DNA of 64,000 nucleotides from Anthoceros angustus (GCA_010909165.1 MU008186.1:434001-498000); one strand, 5' to 3'; positions 1 through 11,320 are shown, numbered from the stretch's first letter. Notes: generated from the sequence alone by a model not told the origin. Numbers and translations: made by a program.

Positions 1-76
1 TCAAAGACAATATGGGCAAGTTTGGTCATTGCATCATCAAGTGGATTTGTTTCAAAAAAGAATGGCACCCTAGATC

Positions 77-887
77 TTGCAAGACAATTTGGCACGAAAT
101 CGCGGAAATGTGACTCACAATGTTGCAAAACATCTAGGAAAATCATTATACTATATTGATGTGGGTATAGATGATTTTATAGAGAGGATTTTTGCCAGAC
201 AAACTATTTCTTCTAGCTTGTTTTGTAAAACTCTCATTAGCAGAATGAGAGATAACATCTGTAGGTTATATAAACAAGGAGCGCGAAAGTTTATTATAGC
301 TAATAGTGGGCCTATAGGGTGTTCTCCTTTGGTTATGCATGCTACTATATCATCAGGATGCAATAAAAAGGTCAGCAGCCATGTCCAAAGTTATAATCAG
401 AAGTTGAATCAAATGCTTGACAAAGAATTTCAGCACCATCTTAGAGGAGCTCACCTTGTTGTTCTTCCTACCTTTCATGCCTTTAATGAAATTTTTCATC
501 ATCATTCTATGTAGGAATTCCAACACAATACAAAAGCATATTGTGGGGATGGAAAAACACCATGTAGGAAGGGATCAAAACTCTGCAAGCATGCCAAAAA
601 ATTTATTTGGTGGGATCATCTCATATGTCACATAATACTATCCATATTGCAGGTCAATGGTTCTTCAATGGAACAAATTTTCCTCGAAATGGCAAGGATT
701 GCCTTCTATACAAGTTCTATGTCATGCAAATGTAAACATCGATTCTAATATAATCATTGATTGGAATGGCCACAACAATAGTGGAAACTCTGCACCTGAA
801 CCTAACACACCTTATGATAATCCTTTGCCAAGTGGTAATAGTCCATATGTTTCTTCACCAATGATGTTCACCACTGGTGTTCATTGA
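77..887 (+). pseudogene. GDSL esterase/lipase relic
   Basis: The first readable block (77-514) resembles the middle of plant GDSL esterases/lipases, secreted serine hydrolases acting on lipid or acyl esters. It has the block III motif GPIGCSP and a typical Cys-Asn then YNQKLNQML stretch. The block II Gly-Asn-Asp-Tyr is replaced by GIDDF. After the stop at 514 the similarity continues in other frames: a W-D near 628 where the catalytic Trp-Asp-x-x-His region belongs, then HNTIHIAGQWFFNG near 640 where the family has its conserved C-terminal helix. The N-terminal GDSL block is not inside the window. The frame changes and the lost block II residues argue for a decayed copy. An alternative is a real gene with unrecognised introns, but no clean GT-AG pair restores the frame. 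Confidence 0.55.
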
Positions 888-1560
888 TATAGCTGTGATA
901 TACCAGATGTTCAGGTCCTGCTGGTCCCTCTTCTGGCGATGAACCTTCTCCTTCACCTTCCTCTAGTGATTTTACTTCTCGTGGTGTGTCACCTTCTAGT
1001 GCACCGATGACCTCATTGTAAATGGAGATGACGGTATTAGTTTGATAGATACGGACAATGAAGATCATTAGAACAGAAAAGTTTGTACCATAAAATATTT
1101 TATAAAGATATATAGTATAATATTATTTTAATTTATATATATAAATTAAAATTTTAGACCAATTATATCGATGTAAAAGTTTTATATGAATTAAAATATA
1201 CTTGTGCAGTTCATGTATGTCGTTCATATATGTCATTACACTCGATTGTGTCCCTTTCTTGCTATGGCCATAGGCTTTATCGCAGCTAGTTGGACTATAT
1301 GTTCATGCATAAAGGCCAGACAACATTGGGCAGCTCGAGATTGCTGGGTGAGAACATCGCGTAAGTGAAGCTGATAACCTCGAAATATAGGTTTTGATTC
1401 TATCTGCGAACAAGTTTGTCTCTTTCCTGACTGACCTCAGAAACTGGGGACAGGCATCTTAGGCCGGCTAGCAATGTACACGATGGTTCAGTTCATGAAG
1501 GCCCAGATCATGAAATGTAAGTGGCAGCTAAGGTTGTAAGTTGCAGAGAAGGTTTTAACG
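888..1560. other. Intergenic, AT-rich
   Basis: No coding sequence recognised. Positions 1075-1205 are strongly AT-rich with TATA-like runs. The stretch is the upstream region of the P450 that starts at 1561; no specific promoter element can be assigned. Confidence 0.4.
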
Positions 1561-3492
1561 ATGGAGGTAGCATGGATGATTGTAACGGGACTTGTTGTCA
1601 TTCTGTGTTGCCTTAAATTGTTGTTGCAGGTGGGTTCCAAGTTGAAGCTGCCTCCAGGGCCTCCACCCAAGTTGTGTTTTGGGCACCTTTCGATCTTTGG
1701 CTCCCCGCACAAACATGCAGTGTTGGCGGACCTGAGCAAGAAGTATGGACCGCTCATGTTTTTCAAGCTGGGATCCACCCCTGTCGTCGTGGTGTCTTCA
1801 CCTGATGTGGCTGAGGAGTTGTTCAAAACCCAAGATCAGGTGTTTGCAAATCGCTTCCAGACAACAGCCGTGAAGTCGCTGCTCTGTAACCCTGAGTCGA
1901 TTACCTGGGCACCATATGGACCGCGATGGAGGTTTCTGAGGTAACTGTGCTGGTACAAACCTTCGTAAATGTTAAGCTCGGTGTGTGTCCTTCATGCCCA
2001 TGTTGAGCATCTTGTTCATATGTATTGGGGCTTGCAGGAAGATAAGTACTTCGGAGCTGTTGAGCCCGAGGCGGTTGCAACAGTACGAGACTGGCCGAGA
2101 TGAGGAAATCTCTGCCCTAGTGAAGGCCATTTGGAATAATGCAACGAAGGAGGCTGCAGAACCCATGAATATGCGACCTTTGCTAAGATCACTTACCACG
2201 AATAATATGACAAGAATGTGTATGGGCCGAAGATTCTTTAGCTATGATATTGTTGCTGATGCCTCTGTTTTCGACATGGCCGACAAGGAACAGGTGATTG
2301 TGGATGAACTTGAAAGAGGGTGCTTGTGAAATATGGTCAAGGGTTGACTTGATAGAAGGCAATCAACAGGGTGTGACTTCACTCTTCTTTCGTCTGCAGG
2401 ACGAGGCTTATCAGTTTAAGCAAGCCTCCGAGCATTTATTTCAGCTGTTAGGAGTCCAGTTTGTGGGAGACTTCATCCCCTACCTCAGATTTTTGGACAG
2501 AAACAGTGTGAAAGACGAGATGAAGAAAATTGTCGCGACGATGGACAACTTTGTGAGCAGGATTCTTCAGCTTCATCATGGCCGTAAATTGCATGAAGTG
2601 CCCTCAGCTGACTTCATGGATCTGCTGATGAACATGCCCGGGGGAGCAGGTCCAGAGCAGTGGATAGATGATGCCACCGTCAAGTCCCTGGCCTTGGTAA
2701 GTCTAAGTGCACTTGGGTGCTTAAGTATGCTTCAATTTTGCCATGCTCTTCTGATCTATTAATGGAGAGTCTCTCTCAGGCCATGGTGAATGGAGGATCA
2801 GACACCACTGCTGTTGCATCAGATTGGACTTTTTTCGAGCTAGTTCGCCATCCCCATGCTGCAAGGAGGGTGCAGGAGGAAATAGATTCTGTTGTAGGGA
2901 ACGAGCGAAAGGTAAAGGAATCAGATCTGCCTAACTTGCCTTACGTGCAAGCTGTCGTGAAGGAGTCTTTGAGACTGCATCCTCCAGGGCCACTGCTTGT
3001 ACCTCACAGATCTGTGGAACCATCCAAGCTCATGGGCTATGACATTCCTGCTAACACAGTGGCTTTTGTGAATGCCTGGGCTATTGGGCGTGATCCTGCT
3101 CTGTGGAAGAACCCTCACGTGTTCTCTCCTGAGAGATTCCTCGACAGGTGAGATACCCACGCAGCTAAGGCTTGCTTCTGCTGTTCCTGCATCCCGGTTT
3201 CATTCACATAAGTGATGAAGTGGCATATGACAGTGAGATTGATGTAAGGGGCAAGCACTACCAACTGTTGCCATTCGGTGCGGGGAGGAGAGGTTGCCCT
3301 GGCGTATCCTTGGCACTGACCGTGGTGCAGTTGGCAATAGCCAGGCTGCTGCACAGTTTCAACTGGTCCCTTCCACAAGGATTAAAGCCTGAAGATTTGG
3401 ATCCATCCGAAGCACCAGGCGGTATTATCTGTGCAAAGAAGGTGGAGATGGAAGTTTTTGCAACTCCTCGTTTACCACGTCATCTGTATTGA
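1561..3492 (+). CDS. Cytochrome P450, CYP71 clan
   Basis: A microsomal haem-thiolate monooxygenase; the substrate cannot be told. Exons: 1561-1940, 2037/2038-2293 (2038 fits the frame), 2400-2696, 2780-3147, 3234-3492. All have GT-AG borders and join in frame to 519 aa, a normal P450 length. Visible in order: N-terminal membrane anchor (about residues 5-23), proline hinge PPGPPP (31-36), I-helix GGSDTT (316-321), K-helix E373-S-L-R376, PERF motif (428-431) and haem loop [11 protein letters not shown] with the ligand Cys near 455. The start ATG at 1561 directly precedes the anchor. The last two exons are 368 and 259 nt, exactly as in the P450 at the right edge of the window, so the two are likely family members. 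All key residues are intact, so it is probably functional. Confidence 0.93.
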
Positions 3493-6051
3493 CAATGTGG
3501 TATGTGCTCAGGAGAGCAGGAACGATAAAACGTTTTTCGGGCATGCTATGGTTTTGAAGTACCTTAGTCCCTGTCATGGATTAGTTGAGTGAAACAAAAC
3601 AATCGGCTCAATCGATTGTGACCCAAAGGACTCAGTGCAGAATCTCACTAATACCTCACAATTGTTTAGTTTCGAGTTACAAGTACGGTCAGCAATGGAC
3701 CCACCATGCCATTTCTGTTTTGAATCCCGTCCTGAGAGGTTCTTCCCCCCATAAACTGCCATTGCTTGTTTGAAATTCGAGAGTGGTTGGCGAAAACAGA
3801 GCAGTACCAAGGACACTGCTCTGTCGTATGCAAGAAGAAGGAAGGACAACTAAAAGACGTTTTACCATCGGTTTGGACGGCACTCTGACCTGAATGATGC
3901 ATACTTATCACCACAATAGAGGAGGGATGAGAGTCGTGGAGTAGGGACAGCCGCCTGCGTCTCAATGTCCGAAGCAATAAATGCTTCGCGCATGTAACAC
4001 CCTCCGCGGCATGTCATGCCCATGTCCTCCCCATAGCGACCTGATGCGCATTCTTCTTGTGTAGGCATACAGTAGTGACATATGATTAACATATCTTCCT
4101 CAGTTCGCCTGGCATTCCGATCGTATCGCGGGTAGAGAGGGAACGGGTCTGGAGGGGAAGGCCCAGGGACAGGAGATTGGAGCCCTTCCTCCAGTAGCTA
4201 GCTGGGGCGGGCACACTGGTTGGGAGCTCAACACCAGGCATTGATTTGTTTCTGAGCTGCTGGTCACGACAGGAACGGTGGCCTCCAGTTGATCTTGGCT
4301 TTGGTTGCAGTTCATCTAGATATTGCAGGGAAGATCAAGCTCAACTTCTGAGAAGAAAATGATGTGTCCAAGTTCTCCATTTCAACAGTGCACATTGTGT
4401 GTTCTCAGGATCGGTAATCAAATCGCTCTGAAAATCTAAACAATGAGTTCACCGAACCACATGAGCACACACGGCCTTCACTGCAGCCACTTTCACAGAA
4501 GCATCCTTTACAAGCCAAAACGTTAGGGCACATCCAAAACCTTTCAATTATGGGACACCAACATGCCGATATGCTTTGAATGTTTGGATCCAGACTAACC
4601 CCTGCACTTTCCGATGTTTGCTATTCTAGCGCGCAAATCCGACTTTCGGAGGCGTCTTCGCCTGCCCGTGGAGCCTTAGCGTGGCAAAATGAAAACGGCG
4701 TTGTGATGTTAGGTACTGGAGAGTGCTTGTGTGTGCGTTCCTGCTACTCGAGAGCTACTGAGAATGCTGAAGCTTCTTGAGGGAGTTCAGGGACGGTTTA
4801 GGGTGCGTGCATTTCTGCTACAGGAGGGTTACCGAGAATACTGAAGGTTCTGCCCGATTTGCAACCTGACTACGAAATGCAAGCCATGTCTCCCGGCTCC
4901 CCGTCTCTCCTGAGAAGATCCAGGATTCGATAGGCAGTGGCACTAGCTATGCAGCTTGCCGCGGTACGATGCACTCTGTCCAGCAAGAATCGGTGAGGGC
5001 ACACGGTACGTTTGCCAAATGGAAAGTGGAAAGAAAGGAAGGATAGAAGCTCGAAGCCCGCTCGGCCGCCGCCGACTCCCGTTCCCCGATCCTCACGGTC
5101 CCCTAAGGCTTGCCTCTCCCGCTGGTTTGAAACATTTATGACCCGCGCACGGTAACGGTAACGGTAACGGTAACGGTAACGTATTCATCGATATGGGGAT
5201 TTGCCATGGCGAAATATGAAGACAAAATGTATGTATGCCGCTCCATACGAGTGGAGTGCGCATGGCGAGGTTATGATAGATACATTGTCCTGCAAACTCA
5301 AAAATTGAAAAAGAACCATCGTCAGGCTGAAGCTGCGGCTAGACATCAAGCAGCGCTCAGGTGGGAAATAGAACCAGGGGTTGTGGAATTATCATGTTCG
5401 CTTGGCGGCTTTGAGCTCATTCCTCCAAGACCGAAATGTTCAGGGAAGAGAACTGCTAGAATCAGGGATGCTCCAACGCTTGGACCAATAACTGTCCGCA
5501 GCCTCAAGCCTGACATAGACGGCGCTGGGAGAAGAGATCTGCAAGCTCATGGATGGCCATCCCACGAGCAAGAGTAGTAACTTTACGGTGAGTCTAAAGT
5601 GATACTTGTATGTCGTCCTACAGCTCCCTGCAGAAAAAGTGAAATCTCGAAAATCTTCATATGGAAGAACTTCCTCGGGCAGAGCACCCGAAGTCATAAT
5701 ATGAGATGAAGGATAGGTCGGCAAGCCTGAAACTCACCAAGCAAAATACCCCGTCTCGAATGCTTCCAGAAACCTAGTACCAAAGCAGACAATTTGCCAG
5801 ATACGTCAGATACATCACCGGTGAAACATACTACGACTGGAGAGCAGTTTGGACTCTTCAACTAGTACTGGTGGCGGATTGCAAGCACTACCTTACTGCA
5901 TCGAGAAAAATCTAACAATTTGCTCCAACAAGACAACAAAACTGTGAAGGGAGCTGAAAATCTTTGAAGTTGGCTCACCACAAGTACTGACGGAACATCA
6001 GTCGACCGACTTTGAGGGTAATAGTGAACAAGAGGGTGAACACCACAATAT
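3493..6051. other. Intergenic, no gene recognised
   Basis: Several open frames occur on both strands, the longest 5206-5577 (plus, 123 codons), but none resembles a known family or joins to neighbours through convincing splice sites. The sequence just after 3492 is presumably P450 3' untranslated region. A short hexamer repeat lies at 5151-5180. The stretch below 6052 is presumably the 3' side of the minus-strand gene at 6052-6393. Confidence 0.4.
5151..5180. repeat. GGTAAC hexamer array, five copies
   Basis: Five perfect head-to-tail copies of GGTAAC. It is not the plant telomere heptamer TTTAGGG. It lies in a gene-free stretch and is best read as a microsatellite. Confidence 0.9.
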
Positions 6052-6393
6052 CTAGTAACAGTTAAGGTGGCCCGCCAGGCCGCAGGTGCCTGTAAAATCG
6101 CCCTGCAGACGCCAATTGCCAAACCCAAAAATTGCAACACAAGATAGGATACTGAAAGTCAAGAACTCCCACCAGTCAAGCATGTACAATCCTAAGGCGA
6201 TGTTGTAGACGTAAATAATTCTCTTGATCTTTGTCGTGAGCATCAGAAGAAGGCGTTGAAACCATGCCCACGGGCTTTGTCGCAGCAAGCTCTCTTGGGG
6301 CATTTGCGCTTCCTTGCGTCCAGAACGTTCAAGCGCAGGCCTGGCAACCGCGCCGTTCTGGCCCTTGGCAGGCCCCACTGCTGCTGTAGACAT
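6052..6393 (-). CDS. ssSPT: Small subunit of serine palmitoyltransferase
   Basis: Residues 57-90 (IKRIIYVYNIALGLYMLDWW and the helix after it) closely resemble the ssSPT/SPTSSA family. These tiny ER membrane proteins bind the LCB1-LCB2 serine palmitoyltransferase dimer and stimulate the first step of sphingolipid synthesis. The YMLDWWE signature is at 70-76, followed by one transmembrane segment. From the ATG at 6393 the product is 113 aa. Plant family members are about 56 aa, so this one carries about 55 extra N-terminal residues and a longer tail (LQGDFTGTCGL...). The frame is open upstream to 6519 without a better ATG. The C-terminus may be altered by an unrecognised intron. The family call rests on a short but very characteristic core. 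Confidence 0.8.
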   Translation of the reverse strand: MSTAAVGPAKGQNGAVARPALERSGRKEAQMPQESLLRQSPWAWFQRLLLMLTTKIKRIIYVYNIALGLYMLDWWEFLTFSILSCVAIFGFGNWRLQGDFTGTCGLAGHLNCY

Positions 6394-7491
6394 TAATTGA
6401 TCCCGCAGGAATTGCACTGCAACGGAAGAAACTCTCCCTCGGAAGACACAATCCGCGTCTACTGTCACTCGATTCCCGCGAATGACTGTACCGAAGACCT
6501 CACAAATTCTCGACTTCACGAATCCTCAGCCCATGAACAAAGAGCTAAAATGGACCTGTTGGTTTGCTTAAGGCAAATATCTGATGTGTGAGCCACACTG
6601 GCTGGCCCCCAGTTAGTAAGTTAAGTGCTGCAAGTCTACGTTTTCAAGTCTTCAACAAAATCTGCGACCCTGGAATTGTGTGGGCAAGACTGAGCTGTGG
6701 AAACGTCCTTTCCTTTCTTGGTGATTTGTTTTGGAAGCTTCTCCCAGCATGCCTGATTGATGTGTGTTTCGTTCTACTTTATGATCAACATGCCTTCCAG
6801 ATTTGTTATCTGACTTGCCTCGCTGCTGCAGACCAGTTTTCCATTTCAGACAGCAGCCCCGTGATGACATCTTTGCCCGCTGGCCTCCGGCCATTTGTCC
6901 AAACTGACCCTGTAAACAAACGCATTGGCACATTTTGTCCAGTCACTGGCTCCTCTCTACTGCAGAAGGCACCAAACGTGAACAATCGTGATATCTCCTA
7001 CAGGTACCGGGGGAGGATTAACTTCCACCCTGTTTCCTCACTGCTGTCCTGTGCTTGATAGAATTACCAGACCCATGCATATGGGTAGTGCAGGACTGTG
7101 TAACGCAATTAAGGCATGACTAAGCTGGAGATGTACACACTGGGCTCTTGTGTGAATGCGCAGGGCCCTCAAGAAAAGCAATCGGCAGCTGCCGTGTGGA
7201 AAATTGCACAATGGAACACCCTGGTATGACGAACAAGGAACGAGGCTTGTGCAGTTTCACCTCTCATAGGTACAAGGGTTATAAACGGGCATTCGGTGTG
7301 CAGACTAGGGTTTAGTGAGGATGGGGAAGTGACAAGTGGAGGGAAGAAAAAGTATCGGCCATTAATGCTGAGTGCGAAATGCGTGTACGTCACGGCGCAC
7401 CAAATCCTGTTCCTGTTCCTGTTCCTTGTTCCGGTTTGCGTCCAGGCTTAGCCAGATTGCGGTCGGATGACAAGAGTGACATGAAGGGGTC
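6394..7491. other. Intergenic with a fragment copied from the AP2/B3 gene
   Basis: No intact gene recognised. Open frames such as 6588-7058 have no family resemblance. Near 7163-7290 lies a diverged copy of part of exon 8 of the AP2/B3 gene, given separately. A TTCC/TGTTCC-rich run is at about 7408-7430. The 3' part is the upstream region of the gene at 7492. Confidence 0.4.
7163..7290 (+). pseudogene. Fragment copied from the Agenet-B3-AP2 gene
   Basis: The plus strand here matches the coding strand of the large minus-strand gene around 18,000-18,122. The shared stretch starts at AGGGCCCTCAAGAAAAGC, which codes [10 protein letters not shown] in the large gene, and runs through TGTGGAAAATTGCACAATGG and GCTTGTGCAGTTTC. 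The two differ by a few substitutions and short indels, so the copy loses the reading frame soon after the alanines. No AP2, B3 or zinc-finger sequence is seen nearby. It looks like a small duplicated scrap with no function of its own. Confidence 0.7.
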
Positions 7492-9632
7492 ATGGAGGTG
7501 CAGCAGGAGCGGGAGCAGGACGGCCCGGCTTTCACCGGTGCTATGTCTCGCACTGGAGTTGCAGGCTCCAAGTACAGCGCGCGTCTGGCCTCTGAGGTGC
7601 AGCGCAAGCTGCAGAAGGTAGAGTGGGCTCGGGGCACCTCACTAGGGATGGATGAAATTGGCACCAGTGTGTGACTAACGGGATGCTGTCCTTGGCAGGC
7701 TCTGGATTCGCCGTCTCACCGGGGAGAATTGCTGCGGCAGCTCTTCACGGATGTAGCGCTGGAGGTGGATGCTCGTGCCCTGGGTACAGCCTGTGACCCT
7801 GCTTTGTTCATTTGTTTTGGGTGGTAGCTGGTGAGGTGAATGTGACGCTCCGGCTTGGTTGTGGGGTTGCAGCTCTTCTGTATGACGCTGAGAAGACCAG
7901 GGCAAGGTTGGATGTGGTGCACGATGGGAGAAAGAGTCCTCTATGTTTTTACGAGGTGCTCGCTGAGCACTATGCCCAAGTGCCGGAGACGGCAAATGCA
8001 GCTCTTGCCATTTTTCTACAGCTGTGGAGCCAGTCTTTTGCTTCTCAGATCTTTGCTCTTCTTTTCTATCAGTGGGTGAGTTCTGTCAGTGCTTGCCTTC
8101 GTTCCGGATGCACAATTTTCATGCATTAAGTGAGTTGAAGAATTGTTTTTCTTCTCGCGGATGTTTTGCCACTGCGGGTTGCAGTTATTTGAGGTTCCTA
8201 CAGCACATTCCGATACATTTGTGCGATACTCTCGAGCTTTCATCGAGGGTGCAAACTACATCTTCTGGTATGTGGCGTGGAATTTGGATTGCTTCGTGAG
8301 CTGCTCTGTAGTTTTAACTCATAGGGTGCATGCTCTAGGTGGGTTTGGTGTGTAGGGTTTAAGGGAATCTCTTCATCCGGTTTGTGACTTACCAGATTCA
8401 CCTCCTTGGGTGCGTAGGATTGATTTGCAGAGCAATGTCAGGCGATTCTTTTCAGTGTACAACGTAAGGTGACTCCATCTCACAAACAAACAGCATCCAG
8501 TTATTCATCAGAGTTCTTTCTTCACCGGTGCTTTGCACGGTGGACGCGCATTATCAGATCTCACATCGGTATCGCTGTTTGCGTGTAGTGCAGTATATAT
8601 TTGAGGAAGTTGCTATGGTGGCGTCACAGCTGAACAAGGCCCCTGTGAAGGTAGGCTCTCTACGGGAAGATTTGCAAGGGGGACGCTGTTTCTGTGGACA
8701 GGAGGTGTTCTGATGTAGGAATCCCAGTTTGCATTTGGCACCTTGTGGCTGATTCAGACTTGGCAAACATGTCGCAGCTTCAGCAAGATGTGTTTGTGTT
8801 GCTTTCCAAATTTTTCTTCTTTTATGAACCAGGTACTACTTTTACCGATCGCTCTACTGTTCTATTGAGTTGCGATGCTGTGTGCCTCTTCTCTCTAACC
8901 GCTGTGCCCTACATGTAGCTGACAGGTTGCAAACTTTCTTAAGTAGCTTTCCCAGTTTTTCAAAAGCAGTTGATATATTCGTGATCGAGCTGACTGTTCA
9001 GGTGCAGCAACACTCCATGTTTTGTTTTGCGTCTTTCTGGAGTTAGACGTGTGTCTCTGTACTTGCCGCGCTAACAAAGACATGGTTCTGCTTATTCATT
9101 GTCCCAGTTACAGAAAGTGAAAGTTGAACCCGTGCTGCTGCACTATTTGAGGAGCACCAAGAGTCTGAAAGGTAATTTTGCTTCGTAGTGCTCATTACTG
9201 TTGTTCGGAGGCCAGTTTTTAATCAGATTCGTTCTCCAATTTTTCCTAGGCATTGAGCTACGTGCAACTACGAGCACTCGGTTGAAATCTGCGCTGTACA
9301 GCTTCACTTCGCCAGGAGGTCCGATGTATCCAACAAGGCCTGTGCGTCATGATGCTTGGGAGACACTTGACTGCCTTTTTCCGGTACGTTGTTTGAAAGA
9401 AAGATTTTATCTGTAATTGGTCAAGGGCTATGGTGCACACTTAACCACCCACATCTTTTTCTTGTCTCAGGTCGGCAGACATTCACGGCATCTTATCAGT
9501 CTGTTCTTCCGATTGCTACATCCTTATTACTGGCCCGTCTCATTCTGGAATTTTGTGGTAACCGTTATCATGACTATTTTGGAGCGCATCTTTGATATTT
9601 GGCAAGAGCTCTGGCAAAGAGTTTTCGGTTAG
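7492..9632 (+). CDS. Conserved plant protein of unknown function, membrane C-terminus
   Basis: Eleven exons join in frame: 7492-7617, 7699-7783, 7873-8075, 8185-8267, 8418-8463, 8594-8650, 8778-8832, 8919-9001, 9108-9171, 9250-9383, 9471-9632. They give a 365-aa product starting at the ATG at 7492. I believe it belongs to a land-plant family of uncharacterised proteins, but I cannot name it. Recognisable pieces: YSARLASEVQRKLQK near residue 35, LWSQSFASQIFALLF in the middle, and KSALYSFTSPGGPMYPTRPV followed by HAW-like residues near the C-terminus. The last exon is rich in Trp, Phe and Tyr (LISLFFRLLHPYYWPVSFWN) and probably a membrane segment. The length of consistent splicing makes a real gene nearly certain; the function is not known. 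It is convergent with SSNA1, with 58 bp between the stop codons. Confidence 0.88.
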
Positions 9633-9690
9633 TACTAAACTGGGAAAGCCTGGCTAGCTTGACTTTCCGAGGTATGTCGGCGCGTAGCTC

Positions 9691-10189
9691 TCATTTGCCC
9701 CCAATGGCTATTTGCGTGGTATCATTTTTCAACACATGCAAAAGGGCCTGTGAGCTTTCCAGGATCTGCGTCAAGGGAAGACGATTTTTCAAAGTATGAT
9801 GCCAAGTATGTAGCCCATCATGATCTTGCGCAAAGTGGTCAACAACTTACTTTGCAGTAGGCAGATTCCACCTCTTGTATGGTCTTCTCATATTCATTCA
9901 CATAGGCGTATCGCCTTGAGAGATTGTCGTCGATTTCTGCCAGTCTCTTTGTGAGAACCAAAAGGTCCTTCTGAATGGCAGCCTTCTCTTCTTCTTCCAC
10001 TTGCAAGATCTTCCTGAGATGGTCTCTCTTCTCTCGCAGCTCCCCAATATCTGCTGACCGTAGCTTTCTTGTTAATCCTTGCACCAGAAAATAAGGCGTA
10101 AAAACACACTTGCAGGAAGAGATGTGGATTTAACTCTGCACAAGCTCCATGTTGTAATCTTGAAGCGTCTGGCCTCCGTTGGCCGCCAT
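9691..10189 (-). CDS. SSNA1: SSNA1/DIP13 homologue, basal-body coiled-coil protein
   Basis: Three exons on the minus strand, 10189-10135, 10050-9851 and 9765-9691, join in frame to 109 aa; the human protein is 119 aa and Chlamydomonas DIP13 is about the same. The family forms coiled-coil microtubule-binding fibrils at centrioles, basal bodies and axonemes. Diagnostic stretches: N-terminal LQDYNMELVQ, central heptads ELREKRDHLRKILQVEEEEK, then ESAYCKILESSQALLHVLK spanning the last intron. The join of exons 1 and 2 uses the second AG of an AGCAG acceptor; using the first would add one residue. Start is ATG at 10189, stop at 9691. SSNA1 is absent from flowering plants to my knowledge, so its presence implies ciliated sperm. 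The intron scheme restores similarity along the whole protein. Confidence 0.93.
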
Positions 10190-10339
10190 AAATACGCCTC
10201 TCGAACTTTCCGTTCCCCTGTGCACGAAGCACTGGCCGTGGGATGGGAGGTACAAAAACCGTTAGTGAAGGCAGCGGTTATAAGATGCAGCTGGCACTAA
10301 CCACAACTTAACCACTATGTGTAGCTTACCAGTTATTTA

Positions 10340-11320
10340 CTGTGCTGGAATGGATTCCAGATAGACGAGGCAAGGAAGTTCACCGAGTTGGTTGCAATGA
10401 GATTTTCATCCTGCTCGAGCTGATCGGAGAGTACATACGTGCCCTACCTCTCCTTCCTGGACAGTACCAACGACAACAAGGGCAGGCTGATCAAAGTGCA
10501 CAGGAGGTTCAACGAGTTTGTGACTAGAATAATGTATGAGCATAAGAAGGTTCCCGAGGAATCAAACCAAGCCTCCAGGACAAGATGGGTCGGAAACGTA
10601 TAGATGGCAACATCATAAAAGCGTTTGGCTGGTGCATGGCTTCGCTGGATTTTTCTTTCAGGAAAGGGGAAGAGTCAGCGACTGTGCTGTTCTGTACGTG
10701 TAGGACGTGCTGTGTGCAGGCACGGATACCTCGTCCAATGCCTTGAAATGGGCAATGGCCGAGGCAGTTCGGCATGCTGACATAGCTGCCAAGCTACAAG
10801 CCGAGCTGGACTCTGTGGTTGGGAAGGAGAGGCTGGTCACAATGGCTGACATCCCCTACCTGCCGTATCTCCAAGCCATGCTGAACTCAGATTTCACCGT
10901 CCTGGAGCTTTACTTTTGCCTCGCCTGTCCACCCAACACACCAAGTTCATGGGCTATGACGTCCCCGCTGCTGTTTGTCAGTAATTGGGGATTGGGTCGA
11001 GACCCCGTGGCTGAGAAAACCCATGGGAACTCCGTCCTGAGAGTCTTGGAGAGGCTGATGCTAACGTTGAATTTGGTTTCCACTCCAGATACCTCCACAA
11101 CATGACCTGACTCAGAGCGAATGAACTGCGAGTGCAGGCCGAGGATTGATGTCAAAGATCAGCCCTCCGAGCTGCTGCATTTTAGGGCAGGACGAAGGGG
11201 CTGACCTAGGGTGGATCTTGGGTCTCACCAGTGTGCGATGTGCTCTGGCTAGACTTGATGACGTTTTAGGTTGGTCTCGTCCGATGAGCCTAAACCCAGA
11301 GGATGTAGTGTTTCGATGCT
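10340..11320 (+). pseudogene. Cytochrome P450 pseudogene
   Basis: Separated pieces of a CYP71-clan P450 appear in the right order but in different frames. Near 10450-10600 is SFLDSTNDNKGRLIKVHRRF-like sequence from the middle of the protein. At 10707-10890 is AGTDTSSNALKWAMAEAVRH (I-helix) leading to LPYLQA. The K-helix Glu-x-x-Arg is lost at about 10885, where the frame changes. Pieces of the substrate-recognition region (VSNWGLGRDPV) follow. Near 11190-11300 a haem-loop remnant AGRRG is followed by a stop in place of the Cys, then LTSVRCALARL-like helix. No membrane anchor is seen upstream. Frameshifts, the stop at the haem loop and the lost K-helix make it non-functional. Confidence 0.85.

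Noticed and set aside
5151-5180. Possible interstitial telomere repeat
   Set aside because: The unit is GGTAAC, not TTTAGGG or a close variant, and only five copies are present.
5206-5577. 123-codon plus-strand frame with ATG start
   Set aside because: No resemblance to a known family, and no neighbouring exons with good splice sites; likely a chance frame.
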